Source: Diplonema papillatum (taxonomy: Eukaryota > Euglenozoa > Diplonemea > Diplonemida > Diplonemidae). From it: a stretch of DNA of 64,000 nt. The translations under genes and the position numbers were made by a program. The DNA is taken from the NCBI GenBank assembly GCA_030068145.1, contig JAPJBO010000709.1, positions 1 through 64,000 on the forward strand. The letters are read 5' to 3'. Shown in pieces: positions 40,653-51,363 of the stretch (position 1 is its first letter; each line of letters begins with the position of its first letter). Below the pieces are notes generated by a model. It was not told the origin of the DNA. It did no database searches and saw only the letters and a program-made list of their open reading frames with translations.

Positions 40653-40778
40653 GCTTACACCCCCGTCGCCTGCTATACGCACCCAATCCACCGCGGCCTC
40701 CCTGCTCCACTTTATCCCCTTTTGTTACCACCGCGTGTTGGTTTCTCACTCAAGACTTTGACCTGTTGTGCTTGTGTT

Positions 40779-40926
40779 CCAAGAACAGTTGCAACCGACA
40801 AGGGTTGCACCACGACGAAAGCGCGGCAAAAGTGGCCCTTCTGGAGTCACGTAGCGAAAAGCTGGCATAGTGTGGTACTCATTTGCTTGCAAATGACTCC
40901 CCACTAACGCAACAAGAAGACGCGTT
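40779..40926 (+). mobile_element. Element 3, truncated 3' end, copy E (inverted)
   Basis: TTCCAAGAACAGTTGCAACC through TTGCTTGCAAATGACTCCCC to AACGCAACAAGA matches the 3' end of element 3 in the opposite orientation to the other copies. It carries several substitutions (for example ACAAGGGTTGC for ACTAGAGTTGC), so it is older. Confidence 0.85.
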
Positions 40927-41090
40927 GTTGTGTGATTTGTCGTGTAGAAGTAAAACCGCATGACCTCACGTCCGTTCAACACGTGGTTCGGTTGTTTCAG
41001 CACTTGGGATCCCTTCTGTTCTTTGTCGGGCAGCATTGTCGAGCATTCCTTTCAAGCTGGCGCTTATGTATAAAAAAAAAGGGCACAAAC

Positions 41091-42914
41091 CGCCAGGGAG
41101 TCAACAATGTGGACCAGCTCCTCCGGGACGCCGCCGCTGCGCGAGAACCTGACGCCCGCTTTGTTTCTTTTCTCGCACAAGCGCACGACGACGTTAGTTC
41201 TTGACATGACGAGGACGCTCGCGACCGATGCCAGGACGGTGTCCTTCGTCTGCTGGTCCGCAATCAGTTGGAGCTTCTGGTCGGGTGGCGCGTAGTTCCC
41301 CGCCTCGGCGAGTCGGGTGAGGGTGTCCGAGGTGTGCTGGGTCCCGTGTTCGCACGGGTGCAAGAAGTCGATGTACGGCTTGTCGACGAACGAAGCCTCG
41401 TCCGTGTTGAACAGGTGGAGGGCCGCGGGGGAGCCGTAGACCATTTTCTTCGAAAAAGGGTCGATCGCCATCGTGATGTCGCCGAAGGCGGCGGCAATCG
41501 CGACGAGGTCGAGCTTCGTCGAAGCAAGAGACGGCCGGTGCGGCTCAGAGAGGGAGTGGCGAGGCGACGACGACGTCAGGCCCGCCGAAAGCGAGCTGTT
41601 CAACGAAAACCGGGACGCGACGCGCTTGCCGCCGCGGGTGTAGTGGGGGTCCGTCAGGGGCGAGATGGGGCAGCTCGGCGGCGACGACAGGAAGTGCTGG
41701 GCCCCGTTCGCACTCGAGACGGAGCTCGACAGGTTGAACACGGACGCACGCGCCTTCGGCGACGGCTTGTTCAGCGAAATGCCGCAGTCGCCCTGCGGCT
41801 GGTTGCCGCCGCTTGCCGCCACGGGGGTCGTCTGTCTTCGCAAGCCGGAACTTTGAGGGGTTGCGTTGTCCGAACTCGACCGGTGTCTTTGAGGGTTGTT
41901 TAAATCGAGGGAGCTGACGCTGTCCGCGAGGCTGTCGATGTCCCCCGGGACGAAAAGCTGCGGGGCGGGGACCGACGGCAGCTGGGGTTGCTGGTTCTCG
42001 TCGTTAGCGGCGGCCCCTTTGGAGTTCGTCGTCGACGCGTCGCTTTCCTCGTTGTCGTGCCTCTGCGAGCCGTCGCCCCCCGACAGCGCGGCCCGGTTGA
42101 CGGGGCCCAGCCGGAGGGAGAACGGAAACGACGAAATGCTGGACTTTGCGCCCCATGGTTCGTCGCAGCGCGCCCCGGCCGTTGGCGCTCCGTTGGTCTC
42201 GGGTTCCCTCGGCATCACGAACATCACGAAAACGAGCGGCATGTCCGTGATCGACTGGTGGTCGTCCACCGACTTGGGCGACTTCGGCGACTCCTTCCCC
42301 GGTCGAAGCAGCCTCGGCTGGCCGGGTGAGCGGATGCCCTTCTGCGCCATGGGTGAGCCGATGGACCCGACCGTCTTCGGCGAGCACGGGATCGTCGCGC
42401 CCGACTGCGTTCGCTTGAGCTTTTTCATGCTGGCCTTTTTGGAATGACTCAGGACGTTGTGCTCGAAGTCGAGGGGGACCGTGTACACAGTGACAGGAAT
42501 GGGCCCGGCTGCCGTTCGGATGAGTGCTTCGGCGTACTCGGTGTAGCAGAGTTCATCGAACGTTCCGCTTCCAGAGGGGTTGATCAGCTTGCTGAGGTGG
42601 TTGCCGCATTGGATGGTCTCCTCCGAGTGCCCTGAGGATTCGAGCATGCAGCTATTCACGAACCCTATGGAGTAGTCCTCGGTGAACATCACCACGCTCA
42701 CGTCAAGGTCGTCGCAGAAGCGGACGACGGTCTGTATCTCGGGTTCGTTCCAGAAGGCGTCTCTCCGCTGTTCGAACAGCGCCTCTCTGTAAACCTTCTT
42801 CCGGTGCTCTTGCAGCCGCTCCCTCCGCTCCTTCCGCTTCTCGCGAGCATCTTCGCCGCCCAGTTCGCTGGGCTGTGATTCCACAGGCAACGAAGTGCTG
42901 CAGCTGCTGCCCAT
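41091..42914 (-). CDS. PAS-domain protein, first exon(s), N-terminal acylation signal
   Basis: About 607 residues to the presumed splice donor (CTGGCG followed by GTTTGT at 41091); unspliced translation would end at 41064. The start is an ATG in a near-ideal context (GCACCATGG). MGSSCS fits N-myristoylation at Gly2 with possible palmitoylation at Cys5, suggesting membrane attachment. A basic coiled segment (about residues 20-50) leads to a PAS-like domain (VVRFCDDLDVSVVMFTEDYS to PLVFVMFVMP, about 60-230), then a long Ser/Pro-rich linker (about 230-460) with proline-directed phosphorylation-type sites, then a second PAS-like domain (FGDITMAIDPFSKKMVYGSP to SVLVMSRTNVVVRL, about 470-575). This is the best host gene in the window; no output domain is seen. 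Confidence 0.75.
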
Positions 42915-43301
42915 GGTGCGCGCTTTCCGTTACCGTCGTGCCGGAGTTCTTGTTATTTCGTCGGTGTTTTTTTTTTTTTTTTTGTGTTACCGTCGATCCC
43001 GAAGGACGATCAGTTTGGTGTCTTGCGACCTTTGTTTGTTTGGCAAGGAGTTTTGGTGACGCGCTTTAGTTAGAGAAAGAAAATAAGAAATAAGATGCCA
43101 AAATCAGTTTGCTCGCCCTCTTACCGGGTGCTCAATTCGCTTCTCAGCCAGTTTGCCCACTCTGCGGCCTTGTCTTCCGACTCTTGTACTCGTATCCGCT
43201 CGCAGACGCTCTTCATTGCAGCTTTGTTGCACCGCGAGAATTCGATCAGCACATCATTTAGCTTCGGCTCTCTACCGTAGATGGATTCAAGCCCAGCGGC
43301 T
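42915..43301. other. Upstream region of the PAS gene
   Basis: It contains a T-run of about 20 at 42968-42988 (A-run in the transcript sense). It ends at the poly-A tail of element 4. No further gene is supported. Confidence 0.4.
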
Positions 43302-43461
43302 TTTTTTTTTTTTTTTTTTTTGTCTCGCGCCGTCTCTATAAGAAAAGAAGAATTCGTAGTCCCGCCTCGTTCGCCCTCTAGGTGTCCCGCTCGCAAAGAT
43401 AAAACCAAAGCTCTCGATAGTGTCCACATTTCTCATATCGGCTATTTCGGTGCCGGGCTTC

Positions 43462-46400
43462 TTAGACCGAATACGTCGTGATCAGCGTCGACCATCGGGC
43501 GGCGAGCGGGTCATCGCACAGGGCTTTCACGCGTCTCGCGACGTGTAGTACCGCCGGCCCGTGCTTCAGCGCAAAGTCTTCAAGGAGCTCTTTTACCACC
43601 GGCGGGCGACGCGTTGTGGCGCTTCGGATGTCCGACACTTCGTTGTGTGTGTCGTCGTCGGCAAGCAGCACGTGTTCTGCGGTCGCCAGCTCGCAACACC
43701 GTCTACACTGCACGCGGGTTCCCTTCGGCAGTATCGACCTTCTCACGATCGCGAGCAGGAGGTCCACCGCCCCTGGGACCGTCTCCAGCGCCCTGAGGGT
43801 GCTTCCTCTCGTCGTCTTCCCCGTCGCCATCTGCCGAATCGCCCTCGTCGCGGTCTTCGCTCGTCCGTACTGGCACACTCGCCGCACGTACTCGGCTGGT
43901 CCCTCCAGCTGGGGGAAGTTCCCGGCTGCGAAGCAGCATACTGCCTTCTCCCCGTTTCTCCAGTGGAGGTGTTCCACATCCAACGCCGGCGTTCCCTCAC
44001 GTAGAGTGATCGACGCCGCCTCATCCGCCCGGTTGATGTGCTGGTTTTCCGCGTGTCCCTTACTCCACCGCAGGCACTCCGCGTACTCGCCAAGGCACTC
44101 TGCCACCGGGTCTCCGATACGTCTCCGCTGCACTCGTTGTATTGCAGCCTGACTGTCGCAGTACCAGACCAGCTGGTTGGCCAGCACTCCGCAAATCCTC
44201 AACGCCGTTGCCAGGAGCAGCATCGCCGCCAATTCAGCGTCGGTACTCGATGTAACCGTCCCTCGCAGGACGGCGCCGATCTTCTTCGCGCCGATCGATA
44301 CACCTACTGACCCACGTGCCTCTTCTTCTACGAAACCGCCGTCGCTCGCCACTACGGTGTTCCGTGTTCCTCTGCACTGTGAATTCACCAGCTTCACGGT
44401 CTGAGCAAGAAGGCTTGCCCCTTCTGCTGTCTCTCGAGGGGCCCTGCGGCGGAAGCCTTTCGTCGGGAGGTCGTCCCCCACTCCGTCCCGCTTAAACGCC
44501 AAATACGCCCTCGTTTGCTGCATTGAGGCATAGGACTCGACGGTTTGGCACGCGTACCCATCCTTGCAGCCAGCGAATTCTTTAATGCCCCGGCTGTAGC
44601 GGTGCTTCGGGAGTAGGCTCGACTGTGCTGCCGTCAGCTTCGGTGCTCGGGGGTCGAAACAGGTCGACAGACTGTGCATCGAGAGGGTGGGGAGCACATG
44701 TGTCGTGTAGAACGCGCACCTTCGCCGGGTAGAACGGTACAGGTGCGAGTTCGTGTAGTCCACGAGTCTCGCTACCCTCTCCAGCTTTTTTGCGTCATTT
44801 TCACATCCTCCGGCGTGTCTCTTCGCGTGTATGCACACGCCCAGCAGCACGGCCTTGTCCACGGTCTCACGGACGGGGTTCGAACTCCACTCAAAGGAGC
44901 TTTTCGCCACGACCACGACTTTCTTCTCCTCTAGCTCCAGCCCCTTAGAATTCGCCCAATTCTGCACTCTTCCGAAAGTGTACGGGAGTCGAGCTCTTGT
45001 CGTGCGAGCGACCAAATCGTCGACGTACATTCGCGCGTCTGCTTCCGCCGGGGGCTCACAGGTGTACACGATGAAAAGGAGCACGCTTAGCGGCGAACCC
45101 TGCAAGACCCCGCGGTTGAGGGCAACGGGCGCCGTGAAACCTTCGTGATGCGCAATCGTCACCGCTTGGTTCTCGATAACCCTTGCTATTGTTATTGCCC
45201 ACTCGGGGCCTAACCTGCGTCCAACTGTCTCTATTAGCCTTCCGTGGGGAATCGAGTCGAAAGCGGCCATCACGTCCACAAGCAACAGCAGGTGCTCGTC
45301 GTCCTCGTTCGATGCAACGTCGGACTCCAGCCACTCCTTCGCAAACAAAGCTACCTGCGCCGCTCCGCTGCGTTGCCCGCAACCGTACTGGAAGCCGCAG
45401 CGCTTGACGTACTCTAGGACCAAGGGTCTCATCTTCAAGTACACCGCGGTATGGAGCAACTTTGCGAAGAGGGGCATGATCGCAATCGGTCGGTACCCTC
45501 TCGGATCGGAAGCCCTCAGCATCTTTCCTTTCCAGAAGAGAAACACCCAGGCCACTCTCTGTCGCTCGGGAACTCCCTCACGGACCCATCTGCTTAGTTC
45601 GACTGACGTCGCTGCAATCGCTTCGTCTTCCATTTTCAGCAGAAACTTCGGCGAGAAGTCAGAGGTCCTCGCAGTGGGTCGAACGGCTTTGGCGGCTTCT
45701 CTTATATCGTCGGGGGAGATGGCTATCGGGTTGGCGTTCCTTGGAAGTAGCACCGGAGGTTGCGGGACGTCGGATGCGTACTTCTTCCGGAGAAAACTCG
45801 TGAAGTCTTCCGGGTTCTCTAACAGCGGGGGCTGGTATGGTGCAGCAAGATTCGGCGATTTCCGCAGGGGGGCTAAAACGTCCAGCTTCCTCCGGATGCA
45901 TCGAATTTCGGCGTTCAGCCTTCGTCTCTGCTCTACATCGGCTTCGCCCCGTGCTACCATCCTTCGGTGAAGAGCTTTCTGCAGGCGGGCGGTTTTCGTG
46001 CCGCGGGGCTGGGGTGGGGGTGCTGCCGCACTGGCGTCCAAGGCGTCTAGAAGCTCAGGAAAGGTCGCCTGGTGCAGGCTCTGGCGCGCGGCTGGGTACC
46101 CCATCGCTGGGGGCCTCCTCATGTACTTATCGAAACTGAGGGCCAGTATCGCGTGGTCACTTCCGCCGGTGAAGCGGATGAAGTCCAGGCTCCATCTTGA
46201 TCTACGTGGAACGAAAGCTCTGTCCAGCGAAGAGTTTGCATTCGATCTCGAGAACGTCGTCCGTGACCGCACCAGCTCTTGTACATGCTCTTGTCGCATC
46301 CGCCTCTCCACCTGGGGGGTCGTCCTCGGGTTGAAATCGCCGACTACTGCCAGGTCGGTCGAGCATTCTCTTGCTCGGAGCGCTATCCATTCTCCAAGTC

Positions 46401-46989
46401 GCTCTACGAGCACGTCGCGCTTGTGACACGGTACGTACACACTCACTACCCTCAGCGTCTCTCCCGCTATTCGAAGGTCGGCACTGCACGCACCATACCC
46501 CGAGTAACATTGCGAGACCGTCACTGTGGATTGTCTTTTCACAAGAATGGCCGTTCGTGCTATGGGGCGGTCGCCGGAATAGGGGCAGACCCCTATCACA
46601 ACTACCGCCCACCCGGCCCGAGCAGCGTATTCCCGGAAAACGGTGGGTTCACGGCCGATTTCGTTCACCGCCAGCAGATCGGCGGCAGGCAAGCGGGCGA
46701 AGTATCTCTCCAGACACATCTTTGCGGAGGCGTTGCACGACAGCAGCAGTATTCGTCTCTCGAGCGGTAGGAAGCCGTGGGCTCTCACGGCCGGTATGAT
46801 CAAGGGGAGCACTTGTCGAGGGGCAGGGGTCGACCCCGGCGGCGCATGGTTCGCTCCTCCGGGCGGGTCGGTCAAAGGGCGGGGCTGGGAAAGGCAAGGT
46901 ACTCTAGGACGTGCGAGATTGTTTGACTGCGATGGTGGAGTTCGACATGGGGTGACGGGTGCGATTCTTGCTTGAACTTGGGGTAGCAT
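43462..46989 (-). CDS. Element 4 ORF2, AP endonuclease, RT and RNase H
   Basis: 1,175 residues from ATG. The AP endonuclease (about residues 80-290) shows LLLSCNASAK, LLAVNEIGREP, VVSVYVPCH, VVGDFNPRT and GGSDHAILALS. RT (about 440-720): FWKGKMLRASDPRGYRPIAI, LLLVDVMAAFDSIPH, GVLQGSPLSVLLFIVY and MYVDDLVA (45008-45033). RNase H (about 880-1000): VASDGGF, TDAELAAM, WYCDSQAAI and HINRADEAA supply the acidic residues. A final Cys/His cluster (CRRCCELATAEHVLL) is near the C-terminus. No frame break was found, so this copy may be intact. Confidence 0.9.
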   Translation of the reverse strand: MLPQVQARIAPVTPCRTPPSQSNNLARPRVPCLSQPRPLTDPPGGANHAPPGSTPAPRQVLPLIIPAVRAHGFLPLERRILLLSCNASAKMCLERYFARLPAADLLAVNEIGREPTVFREYAARAGWAVVVIGVCPYSGDRPIARTAILVKRQSTVTVSQCYSGYGACSADLRIAGETLRVVSVYVPCHKRDVLVERLGEWIALRARECSTDLAVVGDFNPRTTPQVERRMRQEHVQELVRSRTTFSRSNANSSLDRAFVPRRSRWSLDFIRFTGGSDHAILALSFDKYMRRPPAMGYPAARQSLHQATFPELLDALDASAAAPPPQPRGTKTARLQKALHRRMVARGEADVEQRRRLNAEIRCIRRKLDVLAPLRKSPNLAAPYQPPLLENPEDFTSFLRKKYASDVPQPPVLLPRNANPIAISPDDIREAAKAVRPTARTSDFSPKFLLKMEDEAIAATSVELSRWVREGVPERQRVAWVFLFWKGKMLRASDPRGYRPIAIMPLFAKLLHTAVYLKMRPLVLEYVKRCGFQYGCGQRSGAAQVALFAKEWLESDVASNEDDEHLLLLVDVMAAFDSIPHGRLIETVGRRLGPEWAITIARVIENQAVTIAHHEGFTAPVALNRGVLQGSPLSVLLFIVYTCEPPAEADARMYVDDLVARTTRARLPYTFGRVQNWANSKGLELEEKKVVVVAKSSFEWSSNPVRETVDKAVLLGVCIHAKRHAGGCENDAKKLERVARLVDYTNSHLYRSTRRRCAFYTTHVLPTLSMHSLSTCFDPRAPKLTAAQSSLLPKHRYSRGIKEFAGCKDGYACQTVESYASMQQTRAYLAFKRDGVGDDLPTKGFRRRAPRETAEGASLLAQTVKLVNSQCRGTRNTVVASDGGFVEEEARGSVGVSIGAKKIGAVLRGTVTSSTDAELAAMLLLATALRICGVLANQLVWYCDSQAAIQRVQRRRIGDPVAECLGEYAECLRWSKGHAENQHINRADEAASITLREGTPALDVEHLHWRNGEKAVCCFAAGNFPQLEGPAEYVRRVCQYGRAKTATRAIRQMATGKTTRGSTLRALETVPGAVDLLLAIVRRSILPKGTRVQCRRCCELATAEHVLLADDDTHNEVSDIRSATTRRPPVVKELLEDFALKHGPAVLHVARRVKALCDDPLAARWSTLITTYSV

Positions 46990-47141
46990 GGGGGGGGGCT
47001 CGGTGATGACATCGGTCGGCCGCTCGTCTTCCGGTTCGGAGGGGGAAGCGTCTGATGTGACGGGGGAGGAATTGACTGATATGATATTTGCTCTTGAAGT
47101 CAGGTCGGTTCGGTTGATTGGTTCGGGGGAGCCAACCCCGG

Positions 47142-48305
47142 TTAATAGCTTCCACCATCGGGGTCACTCTCTGTTCTGGTCCTCACCGCCGGCGGCGTCG
47201 CCCCTGACCCCTCCCCCGGCTCAAGCATACGTTTGGGCGCAGGCGTTGCCGGGGCCGCGTCCGCGGCCACCCTGCCAGTCTTCCCGCCCCGGCCGCGCCC
47301 TCCCCTCCCTCTCTGTTGGGTCCCTGCCGGCTCTGCTTCCAGTGCGACGCCCCGGCCCTGCCGCGTTTCTCCACCCTTCTCTGCCGCAGGGCCCGTTTCG
47401 CCGTCCGATAGCAGCTCCATCTCGTCGCTTCGAGGGGTACCACCACCGCCTCCCCTTCGCACTACCTCAGCGCTGGAGTCCGCCTCGGCTTCCACGATGT
47501 TTGCAAGCTTTCCAAACTGCAGTTTCCTGCCCATAATTCTGTACTCGGCTCTCTGCAGTGCCGCCTCCTGGTCATCGCTCAGTCCTCGTATCACGAAACC
47601 GTTCTTTCCCTTTCCCATCCCGTACACAGGCTCCACCTCCCATCCGTCGAAGATCCCCATCTCACCCATGATCATCCTGACCTCGTACTCCCCCAGGAAT
47701 CGGTCCACACCAACCACGCCGTACTCGGCCTGGATCCGATCCCAGTACCTGTCCTTCTCCCGTCGCGTCTGCTCCCTCGACCGCACGAATACACCATCCT
47801 TCTTCAATGCGATCGAAGCGCTGTCGAGGTATTCCGCCAACTTCAGTATACCGGCCTCCGTCGCGTTGTCCGCGAACAGCCGGTAACCGGAGGCGGAGGC
47901 CCTGACCATCTCCACGTGGACGCCCGCCTTCTCTGCCGCTACTAGGATGTCGTTCGGGGGGTTCGCCGTCTTGTCTGACCGTGCTTCCTTCCGCTGGTAC
48001 GCCTCGAGCTCGACCCCTCCAGGCCCCTCAAACACCCACGGCGCCGGGTGCAGTGAGAAGCCCCGCGCAGCAGCTGCCTTGACGACTGTCTTCCTGTCCA
48101 CGTCCGGCGCTAGTTCCAACAGTTTGACGCAGTTCCCCTTATAATATCCGCCGGCGTGGGTCACACGGCCTACCTGTGTCACCTGGCGAATTTCATCAAT
48201 TGCGGCCCCGACATCGCTCCTTTCTCCGCAGAGGGACCACACATCGACGAGAAGCGCAGCAACGTCCTTGCCTTCAAACTCTAGCAGTTCCCCCTCGCTC
48301 GGCAT
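47142..48305 (-). CDS. Element 4 ORF1, basic RGG-rich protein
   Basis: 387 residues from ATG (MPSEGELLEFEGKD). The first 250 residues look folded, with two possible alpha/beta repeats (GGYYKGNCVKLLELAPDVD, DRFLGEYEVRMIMGEMGI, FVIRGLSDDQEAALQRAEY). The C-terminal 120 are Gly/Arg/Pro-rich with RGRGGRGRGG, an RNA-binding signature. It probably forms the RNP with element RNA. ORF2 starts 150 bases downstream in another frame. Confidence 0.8.
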   Translation of the reverse strand: MPSEGELLEFEGKDVAALLVDVWSLCGERSDVGAAIDEIRQVTQVGRVTHAGGYYKGNCVKLLELAPDVDRKTVVKAAAARGFSLHPAPWVFEGPGGVELEAYQRKEARSDKTANPPNDILVAAEKAGVHVEMVRASASGYRLFADNATEAGILKLAEYLDSASIALKKDGVFVRSREQTRREKDRYWDRIQAEYGVVGVDRFLGEYEVRMIMGEMGIFDGWEVEPVYGMGKGKNGFVIRGLSDDQEAALQRAEYRIMGRKLQFGKLANIVEAEADSSAEVVRRGGGGGTPRSDEMELLSDGETGPAAEKGGETRQGRGVALEAEPAGTQQRGRGGRGRGGKTGRVAADAAPATPAPKRMLEPGEGSGATPPAVRTRTESDPDGGSY

Positions 48306-48340
48306 CGTTGGCGTTGGTTTTTTTTTTTTGTTGAGGTATC

Positions 48341-48415
48341 AATAAAGTACAGAAACAATAAAGTACAGAAACTGTAGCTTTTTTTTTTTTTTTTTCCTGT
48401 TGACAACATGTGTCA
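48341..48415. repeat. Duplicated AATAAAGTACAGAAAC followed by a T-run
   Basis: Two tandem copies of a 17-bp unit contain AATAAA on the plus strand, followed by about 18 T. It could be a polyadenylation region of a plus-strand gene or the junction of element 4. Undecided. Confidence 0.4.
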
Positions 48416-50410
48416 GACTAGCCCACCCGGGGGTGGTTGATTCCTTCGGGCAGGGTCTCCCCTGTCCAGCGTTTGCTTGGGTCCACGGTGATGATCGCCC
48501 TTCGGCTCTTTATTTCCTATTTCGCTCTCTTTGTCATTTTCATTTTATTGATCTGCGTCCTCCCTCACTCTTAGCGTCCTAACCGGTCCCTGCTTTTTTT
48601 TTTTTTTTCTCTCCGTCCTTTTTTTTCGATATGGCGGACACATGCTTGGGGGGGGAACAGTGGTTGGTGCTGACGAAACGTAGTGGCCTCTGTCGGTCAG
48701 CAACAGCAACGGTGTGCACCCACAACTTTTCCCACAATGTTTCCAATGGGCACAACGGAAAAAGTCTAGCCACATGGCTATTCTGACCGCATTGCCGGAA
48801 AGTTGTGGCTGGGCAGTACTGCGGTAAGCGACACTTTCCTCTGGTGCTTACATCGATTGAACAGCATTTCGCTCCAAGCACGACTACTTGAACGACAGGC
48901 TACCTCTTTAACCTTTGAGGGACGGGCGAACAGATGATCCTTTAACTGAAGTCTCACAGGGGCTGCGGTTTATAAGGTACTGTGAGGGTGTTTCTCTTGC
49001 CGTGACCCTGACGACACTTTGTTAATACGTAGTACGCGGTGTCGTCTTCGTTGCAGAACGAACTCCATCCGCAGCCCTGCTGAGCTGCTAGTTAAATGTT
49101 GAAAAAGACAGGCGCTTCGTTTTGTTTGTGCGTGCCGGTTGATCGTTTTCCCACTTGTATTTACCCTGTGTATATTCAGGTAAGGAATTGTGATCAACCA
49201 CCGAAAACACGCTGCCTACGTCTTTTTAGCCGCACAATACATTGAAGGGCAACCCGCAAGATTGTGTTGGTACTGAAAAAGAGCATGCGCACAGGACACT
49301 CGTTGTACGACCAAGATGAAGCGTGGTGTTACTCCGACAAGCTGTTTTTCGCTTCGGGCGAGACACCTGCTTCTTCACTTTTCTATGCCCTCTCTCACTT
49401 TGCCGTTTATGGCACTAAATCCTGGACCAGGTGGGATGCTGACAGGATTTGAAGTTGTCTGAGTCGGGTTGCTTCTTGATCCTTGTGAGCTGAACACTGC
49501 GGTATCGGACTGGATGCAAAAGTAGCTTCAAAAGGTCATTTTGCTTGGTCTCTTTTTCGAGTGAAGAGAATCGCGGACGAGGTCAGGGAGCGCATTTAGT
49601 CTTCTACTCTTTCCTTTCCGTGCGGATTCGCGGATTCTCCCGCACAGACTTGGAAGCAAGGCTTCGCTTGTTGCGGTGCTGCTGAGATGCAGGCAGTGTT
49701 GTAGAGAGCGACCGTGATCATCGTGGTTGGTCTACTCAGAAAAAGGCGGGCTAGCTCGATGCGGCTTGTTTCAACACGTTCGCGAAACAGGCAGCTCGAA
49801 AGATCCATCCCTCTGCCAGCTACTGTCGGAGGCTGAGTTGGATTCCGGAGGTACTTCCGTTGATGCTTGCATGCAAGAATTTCGGGGAAGGAGCGGAAGC
49901 TGGACTACGTTTACGTCGCTGTTCGCCTGCGTTCTGAAGATACAGGCTGCAACGTAAAGGTACCAACAACTTTTGAGTACATGAACCACATGGATTAGCA
50001 TGCACTATGGGTGGCTGAGCATCATCCACTTTTGGTGGGTGCATCCGGCAGGTGGTTGCAGAGGCGGCTGGTGTAGTCGGCATCGTCAAAGCTGTCTAGC
50101 AGTGACTAAAACTGCGGTACCATCCACGGTGCGTCTACTGGCCTACCAGCTGAACAAATCAGATATGTAGTCCGTTGCCTGGTAGTACTGGAAGCGCGTT
50201 TGTTGCCAGATGCCTGTGGAGGTGTAAGATCTTTATTGAAGTGCACACATGTGTTCTGGTATTGTGCAGGGCTGAAGCTTGCAGACATCAGCTTTTTTTC
50301 TGTGAAGAACTGTTCTCCCGCCAGCCTGCACTCCAGTCAATACAACAGCTGCGTCAGACGCGGGTTGAACTGGGAACTCCCTGGGAAGGTGGTGCCGCTA
50401 ATGCTGAGAA
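48416..50410. other. Unassigned interval
   Basis: No gene supported. The plus-strand phrase TACATGAACCACATGGATTAG at about 49979 is a partial copy of the flank repeat around elements 5a and 5b. Several A/T-runs lie at 48590-48625. Confidence 0.4.
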
Positions 50411-50416
50411 AACAGT

Positions 50417-51250
50417 TCAAAAGAAAACGTAAAAAAAAACACGACGACCGCTAATGTGGACCATCGTCTCAGGTCGACCGAGTAGTTCTTGCAGCTGCTC
50501 GTCTTTTGAGTGGCCAGTGCTTGTGTTGAGCACTTGATGTAAAAATGGCATACGGGAGCCGCGACCGGCGGGGTCAAGGAAGTCATGGTTCTCCTCACCG
50601 AGCAGCTCAGCTCGTTTACGCGACCAAACGGCACCCTTCCATTTATAGTACCAGCCGTATTTCTTGAGTTTGTACCTTTCTTCTGAGTCTTCGTCGGAAT
50701 GGAACTCTTCGTCCTCCATTGTTTCCTGCATTTCAGGTGTGGAGTTTGCCAATTGAAGTCTGAGACAGTTTGGGTTAGAATGCAAAGAATCTGTGGCGAT
50801 AATCTGCATTAGCCACTGGATGACTACCTCTTCGATTGTACCGTGTCGTGCTTCTGACGTTTGCACTCATTCGAATCGTCGTCCTCGCGCGGTCGCTTTG
50901 CGACCCTTCCCTTCCTTGCCGGTTTGCATGCTTCTGTGGCCTTTGCCTTCGCTTTTACGGGCGGTGCTGGGCACTTCTTCTTCCGTTGGGGGGGTCGTCG
51001 TCTCTCGTCTTCGCTTTACCGGCGCTGATGCCTTCCTTGCTGGTGACGGCGTAATTGGCGGGGCCGGGGCCGCCGCCCGTTTCGGGGTGGTGTTTGCTGC
51101 ACTTTCGTGTGTTCTCCTCGAGGCGTGGTTGGGCTTGGCTCTGTGGTCGCTGCCGGTCTCGCTTGCTGCTCCGAGACAGAGAAGCAACAGTGGATCTGTT
51201 GAATGGCGAACCACGACAGATATCGTCGAGCGATTGAATGACTCGGGTTC
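50417..51250 (-). pseudogene. Charged protein fragment with an in-frame UGA
   Basis: Two blocks in one frame are separated only by TGA at 50869-50867. Upstream is a Lys/Arg/Pro-rich stretch (PPITPSPARKASAPVKRRRE, then GKEGKGRKATARGRRFE). Downstream is VQTSEARHGTIEEVVIQWLM, then EDEEFHSDEDSEERYKLKK and YGWYYKWKGAVWSRKRAELL. The downstream part looks genuinely coding. The UGA could be a disabling mutation, lie in an intron, or be read through. The beginning is uncertain. Family not recognised. Confidence 0.4.
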
Positions 51251-51309
51251 TGCATCCATATACCCATAAACACAGCAATCTAATTGGCCACGGAAATTGA
51301 TGCATTGAT

Positions 51310-51363
51310 TTTTAGAGTGAAAGTTCGCTTGAAACTCCGGGGTTTTAAAGTCTCCGGGTGACC
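51310..51363 (+). repeat. Dispersed 54-bp motif, copy 3
   Basis: TTTTAGAGTGAAAGTTCGCTT, then ACTCCGGGGTTTTAAAGTCTC, then CGGGTGACC. It overlaps the tail of the minus-strand frame below, where it reads as ...HPETLKPRSFKRTFTLK. Confidence 0.65.

Larger units (their letters stand above)
39877..41090 (-). other. Presumed intron of the PAS gene with insertions
   Basis: It lies between the two PAS coding blocks and contains a hAT-like MITE and an element 3 fragment. Two diverged copies of one segment occur (about 39960-40095 and 40735-41010), each reading EVMRFYFYTT or EVMQVHLYTT on the minus strand, which may be a duplicated exon. I cannot tell whether either is spliced in. Confidence 0.45.
43302..48340 (-). 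mobile_element. Non-LTR retrotransposon element 4 (AP endonuclease, RT, RNase H)
   Basis: About 5.0 kb on the minus strand with a separate ORF1 and ORF2, a 3' UTR of about 140 bp and a poly-A tail of about 20 at 43302-43321. The presence of RNase H and poly-A distinguishes it from elements 1-3. I could not identify a clear target duplication. The 5' end is approximate. Confidence 0.87.
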
